This document shows, one piece after another, positions 17,401 to 25,043 of a stretch of 64,000 nucleotides of DNA. A program made the position numbers and the translations under genes. Below the pieces are notes generated by a model. The model had not been told where the DNA came from and did no database searches. It saw only the letters and a list, made by a program, of their open reading frames with translations. The DNA is taken from contig CABQNT010000010.1 in NCBI GenBank assembly GCA_902465605.1, positions 1-64,000 on the forward strand. Reading direction: 5' to 3'. Every line of letters begins with the position of its first letter. The stretch's first letter is position 1. The stretch is from Prevotella sp902465605 (lineage in GTDB: Bacteria; Bacteroidota; Bacteroidia; Bacteroidales; Bacteroidaceae).

Positions 17401-17763
17401 CTCGATGGCGATGAGCTTGCCCAGTGATAAGCTGTCCCAGTCTTTCAGGATAAGCTTGCGCGTGAGGTGCGTAATAGTCCAGAACAGGAACAGTACCGTG
17501 ACGGCACTCAGCAGCGCACTCATGATGTTGACCATGAGGGCCACCTTAGATGGATCACTCACAAACTGCGTGAAGAGATTGGCCGTAAGCATGAAGAATG
17601 GTGCCCCCGGCGGATGCCCTACTTCCAGTTTGTAACCTGTGGTGATGAACTCTGGACAGTCCCAGAAGCTGGCTGTCGGCTCTACAGTAAGACAGTAGGT
17701 GATGGCAGCCACGAGGAAGGCAACCCATCCAACCACATTATCTACTAATCTGAATTGTTTCAT
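14437..17763 (-). CDS. DUF2723 multi-pass membrane protein (TMEM260/PMT-like glycosyltransferase family)
   Basis: Large inner-membrane protein of 1,108 residues. The N-terminal ~650 residues hold about a dozen hydrophobic segments. The first large loop carries SFWDCPEF and KLEVGHPPGAP, the acidic/Gly-Pro signature of DUF2723, a family related to the animal O-mannosyltransferase TMEM260 and to PMT-type GT-C transferases. The region after the membrane part (about 660-1108) is soluble and ends in TPR-like helices (AKALAKAERVIPEY). In Bacteroidetes such proteins are common and mostly uncharacterised; a role in protein O-glycosylation at the membrane is an attractive inference. It stands alone with its own promoter at 17880-17908. 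Confidence 0.85.
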   Translation of the reverse strand: MKQFRLVDNVVGWVAFLVAAITYCLTVEPTASFWDCPEFITTGYKLEVGHPPGAPFFMLTANLFTQFVSDPSKVALMVNIMSALLSAVTVLFLFWTITHLTRKLILKDWDSLSLGKLIAIEASGMVGALIYCFSDTAWFSAVEGEVYAYSSAFTAVVFWLILKWEDHADEPHSDRWLLLIAYMTGLSIGVHLLNLLCIPAIVLVFVYRKFPDIEVKGSLIALLGSFVIVAGVLYGLIPGIITVGGWFELFFVNTLGMPFNTGTIVYILLLVSTVVWAIYESYVGRSNRRMNIAFMLSVAMLGIPFYGYGWSAVCIGVVVLALLWFVLNYTNKVEKKRVPLISARIKNTVLLGLLMLMIGYSSYALIVIRSAANPPMDQNSPEDIFTLGKYLSRDQYGDRPLLYGQAYTSQVKLDVQGNHCIPSMNEGAPIYARKEKANKDEKDSYFVVTHNSKYIYAQNMLFPRMHSSDHATAYESWMGGVDGTQVPYDRCGENIMVKVPTQWENLRFFLSYQCNFMYWRYFMWNFAGRQNGIQGNGELEHGNWISGIPLIDNPRLGDQSKLPDELKNDKGHNVYYMLPLLLGLIGLFWQAWRGKRGIRQFWVVFFLFFMTGLAIVIYLNQTPLQPRERDYAYAGSFYAFAIWCGIGVAAIIDLLKKYLKLNETVLAAIAGIVCLLVPVQMASQNWDDHDRSGRYTCRDFGQNYLMTLQDKGYPILFTNGDNDTFPLWYNQDVEGVRTDARICNLSYLQTDWYIDQMKRPAYDSPSVPISWPRLDYCSGTNEAVPIQSEWKKELEQYYRDYPEEARKQFGDEPFELKNIIKYWMRSKDEDRHVIPTDTVYVTIDKEAVKKSGMMMASDTIPDKMVISLAGKRALHKGEMMMLEMIAECGWVRPIYIATTVAARYYMNLGDNFVSEGLVNRITPFTTNKPGVKNFDTEKAYNNLMNRYKYGGLEKKGLYIDETTMGMCVTHRRLFAQLATELLKEGKTDKAAKALAKAERVIPEYNVPISWKSGSLDMARAYVLLGQKAKAKHILQKLWKDHTQYADWYLSLDGTRFLASQEDCMLYFQLMMEVNKITSLFDTAWAKKQMDELNRRYNLYARKGGRTLE

Positions 17764-17879
17764 TGATATAATGATGAATAATAATTTTGCATCCTATTGA
17801 TAGGCTGTTTTTTCTTTGCTTGTTATGCTATTTGTAAGCAACAAACTCGTTGATGGTCAACGTAACAACCTATATTTTG

Positions 17880-17908
17880 CAAAGGTACGCAAAAACTATC
17901 GAAAACAA
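17880..17908 (-). promoter_or_regulatory. Promoter of the DUF2723 gene
   Basis: On the minus strand TTG (17908-17906), an 18-nt spacer and TACCTTTG (17887-17880), close to the Bacteroidetes consensus. The leader to the start codon is about 110 nt. Confidence 0.6.
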
Positions 17909-17992
17909 GTGGGTTGAAAGACTTAAAAAATGTGACATCGGCATGAGTGGGAAGATTAAAGATACGGATGCCCGATGATGAACCTTTTACCT

Positions 17993-19273
17993 TTATTCGG
18001 ATTTTTCGCTGGCCAGTCTTTCCTTTCTCTCTATCGCTTCCTTTGCTTTTTGTTTCAACCGTGCGATGCGTTCCAATGCATGACGACGAGTATGGATGAT
18101 TTGGTAGCGGTAAACCAAACAAGTGAGTAGGAAATAGGCCAGTACCTGCACCCATAAAACTTGGTATTCTGTTTTGATGTCAGCCAGCGTGGCTCCCATG
18201 CCATTGATGCGCAAGAATCCTCTAATGCCGAAGGTAGATGGGAAAAGATAGGCCACACCTTGCCATATTCCAGGTATGTTGTTTTGGGGCCATGAAACGC
18301 CTGTCATGAATATTAAAGGAATGGATGTGAAGACAACCAGCAGGATGACGTTCTCGCGATAGCGGACCATACACGACAAGGCCATGCCGAAGAAGATGCA
18401 AGCCAGGATGTATGGAACGAGCAAACCCAACAGTGCAGCTCCAGACGCAAGGGTGGTAAAGCCGAAAAGCCTGGGCACTATCAATGACAGGTAAGCTCCG
18501 ATGACTGCATAAAGCATGAAGTAGGCCATAGATTTGCCCATGACGATGCGGAAAATGCCATTGTAATGTCGGCTGATGGGTACAAGGTCTTTGTAGCGAT
18601 TGTTCTCTCTGGCCGTTCCTGCAGCCAGACCGATGCCCAACAACAGCGTCTGCTGCATGATCATCATCAGCACACCAGGGATGAGCGCATTGCCGTATCC
18701 GCCCGTTGAATTGAATATTTGAACATCGTCCACGGCCAGAGGTTGTGCTGCAATCTCATCATCTCGGTTGGTGTATCCGCCCGCCTGTTGCAGCTGCAGC
18801 TCGGTGTTCAGCATGCTGGCCACCTCCTGTGTACTTTGATAAATGGCTTTATAGGTGAGCATCAGGCTCATGTCACAGTAAAGGCTGACGTGGGATTGCT
18901 GCCCTCGGTATAGTTTGTTTGAGAAGTCAGCGGGAAAATATAGGATGCCATGAACCTTTTGTCGAGCTACCAGTTCACGTGCTTCGTTTAAGCTGTTGAC
19001 ATGGTAAGTCACGTTGGTGCCGGGCGAAGCGTCTACTGAACGAATGAACTGACGGCTAAGTTGTGATTTGGAGAAGTCAACAACAGCAACCGGCACTTCG
19101 CGTGTCACTTCGTTCGTGTAAGCCCAGGAATAGACAAGAGGATAGAGAAGTGGCACCAAGATGCAAAAAATCAGCACGCCTTCATCGGTCACGGAAGAGC
19201 GTATCTCCTTGACCCAGATATAACACATATCCTGGATGCCTTCTTTGATTCTCTGGAAGAAACTTTCGTTCAT
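17993..19273 (-). CDS. ABC-2 type transporter permease (YhhJ-like), second of two
   Basis: Inner-membrane permease of 426 residues: one N-terminal membrane segment (about 33-53), a large periplasmic domain of ~140 residues starting EVPVAVVDFSKSQLSRQF, five or six C-terminal membrane segments, and a short Lys/Glu-rich cytosolic tail. This is the ABC2_membrane_3 layout of YhhJ/YbhR drug-export permeases, which pair with HlyD adaptors. It follows the other permease by 59 nt in a unit with HlyD and TolC homologues. No ATPase gene is present in the unit. Substrate unknown; hydrophobic compounds or envelope components are typical. Confidence 0.88.
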   Translation of the reverse strand: MNESFFQRIKEGIQDMCYIWVKEIRSSVTDEGVLIFCILVPLLYPLVYSWAYTNEVTREVPVAVVDFSKSQLSRQFIRSVDASPGTNVTYHVNSLNEARELVARQKVHGILYFPADFSNKLYRGQQSHVSLYCDMSLMLTYKAIYQSTQEVASMLNTELQLQQAGGYTNRDDEIAAQPLAVDDVQIFNSTGGYGNALIPGVLMMIMQQTLLLGIGLAAGTARENNRYKDLVPISRHYNGIFRIVMGKSMAYFMLYAVIGAYLSLIVPRLFGFTTLASGAALLGLLVPYILACIFFGMALSCMVRYRENVILLVVFTSIPLIFMTGVSWPQNNIPGIWQGVAYLFPSTFGIRGFLRINGMGATLADIKTEYQVLWVQVLAYFLLTCLVYRYQIIHTRRHALERIARLKQKAKEAIERKERLASEKSE

Positions 19274-19332
19274 GTTTGCTTGTTTCTTGTCTTTAAACTT
19301 CTATTGAGTTGCTTAGTTTATCTTACGTCCTG

Positions 19333-20496
19333 TTAAGGTATATATACATAGGTGAGCATGGCTCGCTTGATGTTGCGCAGGGTGAATATCGGCAGTATGA
19401 TGAAGGTACACAGTGCCAGGAGATTGAACCAGGCGTCTGTCAGCGGGAAGCCGTTGAAGATGCACTGTTGGTAAATCATGTAGTAGTGCCTGAGAGGGAA
19501 TAGTTGTGCCATCGCCTCAATCATCGGGCTCATGGAGAACACCGGATACGTGGCGCCACTGGTCGTAAAGCCCAGTACGGCCCAGAGTGAGCATACACTC
19601 ATGGACATGCGCAGTGAGGGTACCAGACCAAAAGCGAAGATGCCAAAGCCTTGTCCTGCCAGCACCGTGAGCAGTCCGAGCAACAAGATGGGAAAGAGAC
19701 CGCCTGGGTGTGGAAAGCCCAGCACATAGTAGATATAAATTTCAAAGGCGTAGAAGATGGTTAGGAAGATGATGGTTTGCGGCAGCATCTTTCCTGCTAT
19801 GGCCACATAGATGTTGTTGTCAGCCATGGCCAGCCACTTCTTTGATTCTTTGAACTTGAGTTCCGTACCAATGGAATAGGCAGAGATAAGAAACATGAAG
19901 ATGAGCAATACGCCTGGAATCATGGTCGTTGAGAGGTAAACATTGTAGTTGGCCAATGGATTGTTGATCATGTGCAGGTCGATGGCAATGGGCTGTAAGA
20001 AGGTTCTAACCTCGTCATTGGTCTTCCCCATGGCTGTTAGTTTGGCGGAAGCAACTCCTGCCGAACCGAGCGTCGTAATGGTTTTCAAATCCTTGTACAG
20101 CGTAGAGCCAGCTACGAGTGACACACTGCTGTAATAAAAAGAGATTTTTGGTTGGCGTGCACTGGTGAGGTCGCTTGTCATGCCTTTCGGAATGAGCAGA
20201 AAAGCATAAATCTCGTTGCGCTGGATAGCCTGCCGGGCATCGTTCATGTTGGAATAATGTGCCACGACATGGCTCATCTGGTAGGAGTCAAGATTGCGAA
20301 TCAGCTTGCGCGAGGTGGTCGTGTTGTCCAAGTCAACCACGCCGACAGGCATCTTCACGGGTTGGCCTTCGTTCATCAAGGATGTAAAAAAGATGATGAC
20401 CAGGATGGGGAATATCACCATGCAGAATCCATAGATGGGATTATGTAGCAATATTCCACATTCGCGAAAGGCAATCTGTATTATTTTTTTTAACAT
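19333..20496 (-). CDS. ABC-2 type transporter permease (YhhJ-like), first of two
   Basis: Inner-membrane permease of 387 residues with the same layout as its neighbour: N-terminal membrane segment (about 20-42), periplasmic domain with VGVVDLDNTTTSRKLIRNL, then six membrane segments. The shared VVDxxxxxxSR motif shows the two are paralogues that probably form a heterodimer. The gap of 133 nt to the HlyD gene is longer than the others in the unit, but no terminator or clear promoter was seen in it. Confidence 0.88.
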   Translation of the reverse strand: MLKKIIQIAFRECGILLHNPIYGFCMVIFPILVIIFFTSLMNEGQPVKMPVGVVDLDNTTTSRKLIRNLDSYQMSHVVAHYSNMNDARQAIQRNEIYAFLLIPKGMTSDLTSARQPKISFYYSSVSLVAGSTLYKDLKTITTLGSAGVASAKLTAMGKTNDEVRTFLQPIAIDLHMINNPLANYNVYLSTTMIPGVLLIFMFLISAYSIGTELKFKESKKWLAMADNNIYVAIAGKMLPQTIIFLTIFYAFEIYIYYVLGFPHPGGLFPILLLGLLTVLAGQGFGIFAFGLVPSLRMSMSVCSLWAVLGFTTSGATYPVFSMSPMIEAMAQLFPLRHYYMIYQQCIFNGFPLTDAWFNLLALCTFIILPIFTLRNIKRAMLTYVYIP

Positions 20497-20629
20497 GTAT
20501 CTACGTGATGAATCCTATGTGATGGACAGTTGTGGTGATGAACCATGGGAAGGTGTCGTGATTCTCGTGTAGGCCTGATTCAGCTGCAATGAACTGGAAC
20601 CAACATCTACACAATTCTGAAAATCTCGT

Positions 20630-21619
20630 TTATGACTCCTTGATGACGAGTGACATTCCGGGACGAAGACCCTCGAAATTTTGGGTAGGACGTGCTTTTA
20701 CCTCAAATGTTTTCAAGTCATATTGCCCATTGGTCTTGGTGGCTTTCCAAACAGCGTATGACCCTTGATCCTTGATGTAGAACACCTTCATGTTGATCTC
20801 TTTATTGAAAGCGGGTGCATAAGCCTTGAAAGTATCACCCACCTTCATGCCATTGAGTTGGTCTTCGCGGATGTTGAAGGTACCCCATAGGTCTTTCATG
20901 ATGGAAATGCTCATGATGGGCGATCCTGTACCAACCAGTTCGCCTTCCTTAGGATATACGCTGCTGACTTCACCTTCTACATTAGATATCTGAACAGTCT
21001 CTCTCAATAGCGATCGAACCACATTGGCGGCTCCCTCAGCTGCTTGAGCCTGTTTCTTCGCAGCGCGTTTCTCTTCTTCGCGAGCACCGTTCTTGGCCAT
21101 GTCATATTGGCTCTTGGCCGCCTTCACTTGTGCTTCGCGTGCCTTGTAGCCAGCAAAGGCTTCGTCGCGCTTTTGAGCACTCATCACCCCTTGGTCAAAA
21201 AGGTTTTGCACGCGTTCGTACGATTTCTGGGCGATATCTGCCGCCGCTAATGCCTGTTGCCACAATTGATAAGCAGCTTGAATCTGCTCTTTTCTGGCTC
21301 CATTGTCTGCCATGTCGCTCATGGCGGCGGCAGCCTGTTGTTGGGCAGCAGCTGCCTTTTCCTGGGCATTTACCTCGGGAGCCTCCAGGATGGCCAGCGT
21401 ATCGCCCACCCGGACGTAATCACCTTCCTTTACTCTTAATTCCAAGATACGACCAGGCAGTTTGCTTGAAACGCGGTATTCAGACACTTCAATTTCGCCT
21501 TGAACAATCTCTGGCTTCTTTCCTAACGTGAAAAAACCGATGATGGCCACGAGAATGACAACTGTAGCGAATCCAATGATCGCCAGTAAAATGTTGTTGT
21601 GTTGTGATTTTGCCGACAT
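20630..21619 (-). CDS. HlyD/EmrA-type periplasmic adaptor
   Basis: Membrane-fusion protein of 329 residues linking an inner-membrane transporter to TolC. It has one N-terminal membrane segment (about 10-31), a barrel-sandwich (biotinyl-lipoyl-like) half starting GRILELRVKEGDYVRVGDTLAILE, an Ala-rich helical hairpin (about 80-200), and a second lipoyl half and beta-barrel with GEVSSVYPKEGELVGTGSPI. Gene order TolC-HlyD-permease-permease and a spacing of 8 nt to tolC indicate one tripartite exporter. Confidence 0.92.
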   Translation of the reverse strand: MSAKSQHNNILLAIIGFATVVILVAIIGFFTLGKKPEIVQGEIEVSEYRVSSKLPGRILELRVKEGDYVRVGDTLAILEAPEVNAQEKAAAAQQQAAAAMSDMADNGARKEQIQAAYQLWQQALAAADIAQKSYERVQNLFDQGVMSAQKRDEAFAGYKAREAQVKAAKSQYDMAKNGAREEEKRAAKKQAQAAEGAANVVRSLLRETVQISNVEGEVSSVYPKEGELVGTGSPIMSISIMKDLWGTFNIREDQLNGMKVGDTFKAYAPAFNKEINMKVFYIKDQGSYAVWKATKTNGQYDLKTFEVKARPTQNFEGLRPGMSLVIKES

Positions 21620-21627
21620 GATATTTA

Positions 21628-23130
21628 TTATTGTAAGATGCCAAGCGCCTTGTTGAGGTTTACTTGGGCTAATTTAACTTCTACTTCTGCTTCTATTTTT
21701 TGACTTTGAGCTTTCTGCCATGCTGTTTGTGCAGCCATGACATCCGTCGATTCCATGACACCTTCTTTGAATCCCAGATTAGCACTGCGCAGGTTTTCTT
21801 CTGCACTTGACACGCTCTTCATGGCCATAGCCAACTTTTTGTTAGCTTCTTTCACCTTGAATCTGCTTTGTGCGATTTGCAGTTCTATCTTTTCTTGTGC
21901 GTCGCTCATGGTGAGCTCGGCGATGCTGGTGGCCGTCTTGGTGGCACGTACTTTATAGGCACCCTCAAACCAGTTCCACACCGGCACCTGAACAATGACT
22001 CCCACATTCCATGCACCCGAGAACTTTCGCTGGAAGCCATTGAACATATTTGGATTTGAGATGAAATAACCACCTGTGAGTGCTACATGTGGCAGGTAGG
22101 CTGCCCGGATGAGCCGAGTGTTCTGTTTGCTGATGTCAACGGCGTTTTGCAGTAAGCGCAATTCCGGGCGGGTAGTGGTGATGTCAATCGCCTGATTGGC
22201 CTCACTGTTCACTCCTGGGGATAGTAACTCGGCATTTTCGTCAGCCAATTGGATGTTCTCATCCAAGGGTAGCCCACACAATTGGCAAAGCAACATCTTG
22301 GCAAGGGCAACTCCGTTTTCGGCCTGTGTCACCTGCATGTCTGCTTCGTTCACTTTCACGTCTACTTTCAAACCGTCTGCACGCGTGGCTACACCTTGTT
22401 CTATCATCTTCTGTACATCAGAGCTGAGCTTCTTGACGAGTTCTTGATAGCTGTTAGCCAATTTTTGCTTTTGCCTCAATGACACCACCAGCCAATAGGC
22501 GTGGTCGATGTCGTAAAGAGTGGTCTGTGTACGTTGTGACAGGTCGTTGGCCGCCATCTGTTCGTTGATGTCTGCGATGTTGTTGGCTGCGATAATGGCT
22601 CCTCCCATGTAGATGGGCTGCTTCACCATCACCGTTCCTGCCCATACTTGCCGGGTGTCTGTCTTCAAGGCCTCATTGATGCTGTTGCCTATGGCGTTTC
22701 CGGCTTGGCCGATGGCAGCCCCCAGGTTTTCCATCAGTGAGCCCAGTTGTTGTGCCATTTGTGGGGAGAGAACCCCTTGTTGTACCAATCCGCCAATCAT
22801 GGTGGATAAATTGGATCCCAAGCCGTTGCTGATGTTGGTGCCCAAGTTGGCAAATCCAGCTTTCTGTTGGTCATTGAGAAGTGAAATCTCCTTGCTGACA
22901 AATTCATATCCACCCATCGCATCGATTTTCGGCAGATATTTTGTTCTCAGGGATTTTCGCATGTTTCTGGCGACGTCCTGTTGGAGCTTGGCTACATTCA
23001 GCTGCTTGTTGTTGCGCAGAGCCATGGCCCGACAACTGTCAAGCGACAGTGTCGTTTGCGCATGAACAGGCAACAGCGTACCCATCAGAACCAGTGTAGT
23101 ATAAAGTCTGTTCATCATCGATTCATTCAA
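21628..23130 (-). CDS. TolC-family outer-membrane efflux protein
   Basis: Outer-membrane channel of 500 residues with a signal peptide (ending near VHAQ, residue 25) and the two long OEP repeats of helical hairpins typical of TolC. An unusual stretch of about 90 residues (about 80-165), rich in Gly, Leu and Asn, interrupts the first repeat (GLGSNLSTMIGGLVQQG, AIGQAGNAIGNSIN); such inserts occur in Bacteroidetes TolC proteins. It partners the HlyD and permease genes downstream and starts 3 nt after the coiled-coil gene, so the five genes are probably one transcript. Confidence 0.92.
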   Translation of the reverse strand: MNESMMNRLYTTLVLMGTLLPVHAQTTLSLDSCRAMALRNNKQLNVAKLQQDVARNMRKSLRTKYLPKIDAMGGYEFVSKEISLLNDQQKAGFANLGTNISNGLGSNLSTMIGGLVQQGVLSPQMAQQLGSLMENLGAAIGQAGNAIGNSINEALKTDTRQVWAGTVMVKQPIYMGGAIIAANNIADINEQMAANDLSQRTQTTLYDIDHAYWLVVSLRQKQKLANSYQELVKKLSSDVQKMIEQGVATRADGLKVDVKVNEADMQVTQAENGVALAKMLLCQLCGLPLDENIQLADENAELLSPGVNSEANQAIDITTTRPELRLLQNAVDISKQNTRLIRAAYLPHVALTGGYFISNPNMFNGFQRKFSGAWNVGVIVQVPVWNWFEGAYKVRATKTATSIAELTMSDAQEKIELQIAQSRFKVKEANKKLAMAMKSVSSAEENLRSANLGFKEGVMESTDVMAAQTAWQKAQSQKIEAEVEVKLAQVNLNKALGILQ

Positions 23131-23133
23131 CTG

Positions 23134-24006
23134 CTAATCTAATGTAAAACTTCGTGATCCTATCATGTTACCTTCTGCAAAGATGCTCACCTGATATGTA
23201 CCCGAGACCATGGCTTGGTCTATGTTCCAATAGGCTGTGACATTGGTTTGCTGACCGCCGTATTCCACGGTTTTTTTTGCAGTAGCCTGCAAATTCTTGT
23301 TCTCGTATGGGAATGTACCGGCTCCGCCCAGCACACTTCCCGTAGGTGCTACGATGCGCACATACAGCGTACGCATGCCATTGGTGGCAGTAACGTTTTT
23401 CGCAATGCTGAAATCCACTTGCAGGGTCTTGGCCTTTTTCAACCGCTTGGTTGCCCTGCCTCGCTTGTCACGAAGGGATAGGTTAATGCCTGTGGCATCC
23501 AATTGTGCTGCGATGGCCACCTTCTCCGACAGGTTTGCCTTTTCAGTGCTCAACCCTTCTATTTGTCGGTTGGCAGCTTCATATTCTCCCTTGATGCGGG
23601 TATTTTCCTTGGTCAGGTTTTGATTGAGCCGGTTTAGCGAGTCGATTTCCATCACATAGCTGCGCAGGACGGCGCGCACGGTGGCCAATTCTTTTTTCAA
23701 CCTGGCAATTTCACGAGCGTCATTGCTCTTTACTTGCTTCAGCTCATTCAAGAGCCGCTCGGTCTTTTCCTGTTCTTTGGTGAGCTGAGCGACAATGGAA
23801 TCGTTGCTGATTTGTGTCTTCATCTCACTATATTGATCGGCAAATCGTTGATATTCGTTTTCCATTTCCTGCTTATCCAACTCGGCCAACTCTTGCATCT
23901 CCTGGTTATGCTGTTGTTGTTTGTTCAAGTTGTAGGCAAGATACACAATGCCTGCAACGAGTAGGAGCATGAAAACGATTATCGGAATGACTACCTTTTT
24001 CTTCAT
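23134..24006 (-). CDS. Membrane-anchored coiled-coil protein, first gene of the exporter operon
   Basis: Predicted 290-residue protein: N-terminal membrane anchor (about residues 5-27), a long coiled coil rich in Glu, Lys, Gln and Leu (about 30-175), and a C-terminal domain of ~110 residues with beta character (VDFSIAKNVTATNGMRTLYVRI, ending SRSFTLD). I recognise no named family. It lies 3 nt before tolC under a strong promoter, so it is likely a periplasmic partner or regulator of the exporter, but that is context only. Confidence 0.75.
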   Translation of the reverse strand: MKKKVVIPIIVFMLLLVAGIVYLAYNLNKQQQHNQEMQELAELDKQEMENEYQRFADQYSEMKTQISNDSIVAQLTKEQEKTERLLNELKQVKSNDAREIARLKKELATVRAVLRSYVMEIDSLNRLNQNLTKENTRIKGEYEAANRQIEGLSTEKANLSEKVAIAAQLDATGINLSLRDKRGRATKRLKKAKTLQVDFSIAKNVTATNGMRTLYVRIVAPTGSVLGGAGTFPYENKNLQATAKKTVEYGGQQTNVTAYWNIDQAMVSGTYQVSIFAEGNMIGSRSFTLD

Positions 24007-24034
24007 AGGTAATTTTACTTAATAATTGTCTTTG

Positions 24035-24065
24035 CAAATTTAGATATTTAATGTTGATTGGCAAA
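24035..24065 (-). promoter_or_regulatory. Promoter of the exporter operon
   Basis: Minus strand TTTG (24065-24062), 19-nt spacer, TAAATTTG (24042-24035): an almost ideal Bacteroidetes promoter, about 29 nt before the start codon at 24006. Confidence 0.75.
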
Positions 24066-24778
24066 AAAAAACAAAAGACAAATGACCATTCGGCTTGTTT
24101 TTAATGTTTTTTGAGAAAATTAAACTTTGCAAAGCACATTTCTTGCGCCTCAAGCCTTGTATTCCGTTGTAGGATGCGATGCGCCCCCCCCGCGCTCAGG
24201 GGATGCTGCATGGTGAACTGGAGGTATGCGTCAATCTTGCGTCACTGCTGTGATGCAGAGGCGTAATAGAAGAATTTGTCAGATATTTTCATCGTTTTTT
24301 ACCCCAAAAACAGCTGTTGAAAACTGTTCATCTGGAAAAAATCAATAGGCACAGCGGATGTAAGGAGGCAATAATTTAGGAAGAAAAAACGTATTTTTAC
24401 ACAAAAATATTGATTTTGTCCGCTCAGAAGCATCCTTTTGTCTTGCCATCTGCATGCTTTAACGGGCTAAAAGCATGCTGATAAACTGCCAATAGCATTG
24501 TTATTGCTGCCTAAAAGCTATGCTGTTGGCATCTGAAAGCCTAAATGATGAAGTGTTGTGGAGTGCTTGTTTGCGTAAGTGATTGTGTAATAGGGTGGTA
24601 TGAAAGTGGCTCGTGCTTGCCGTATTTGCCAGCCAAAGGTATGTTGCTTGCAAATACGCCCAGGATTTGAAGGCTCGTTGTCAAGAAAAATCATGCATCC
24701 ATATCGGCTTGAATTTGTTTCTTCCAACGTTGTGAATAATTTTTTTTACGAAAAAGTACAACTTTACATATATTTTAT
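24066..24778. other. Long intergenic region with repeats
   Basis: About 700 nt between divergent transcription units without a convincing gene. It contains a run of eight C (24184-24191) inside a GC-rich patch. At 24470-24545 there is a stretch built of AAAGCATGCT/GCTATGCT-type units, similar to sequence near 4.5 and 48.0 kb. No structured RNA was recognised. Confidence 0.45.
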
Positions 24779-24806
24779 TACCTTTACACCCGAAAACTAC
24801 TTTACT

Positions 24807-25031
24807 ATGAATAAAAACAGCTTTATTTATCGAGCTTTTGATTTGTACTATGATGGCTTTAAGCACATGACCGTAGGTAAAACACTATGGACTGTCATTT
24901 TGATTAAACTCTTCATCATGTTCGCTATTCTGAAAGTATTCTTCTTTCCTGATTTCATCAAACAGAACTCGCAAAAAGGCGATGAAGCAGATTTCGTATC
25001 TACCGAGATGATTAAACGAAACATTCATTAA
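24807..25031 (+). CDS. DUF4492 small membrane protein upstream of cydA
   Basis: Predicted 74-residue protein started at the ATG at 24807 (MNKNSFIYRAFDLYYDGF); the frame is open further upstream but that part looks non-coding. One membrane segment (about residues 27-46) is followed by a short charged tail. The family, DUF4492, is known mainly as a neighbour of cytochrome bd genes in Bacteroidetes. The cydA start is only 12 nt past its stop, so the three genes are co-transcribed. A role as a small bd-oxidase subunit, comparable to CydX/CydH of other bacteria, is inferred. Confidence 0.8.
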   Translation: MNKNSFIYRAFDLYYDGFKHMTVGKTLWTVILIKLFIMFAILKVFFFPDFIKQNSQKGDEADFVSTEMIKRNIH

Positions 25032-25043
25032 ATACATTACATT

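Noticed and set aside
24184..24191. Run of eight C as a phase-variation tract
   Set aside because: Not within or directly before a gene; the nearest start codons are hundreds of bases away.
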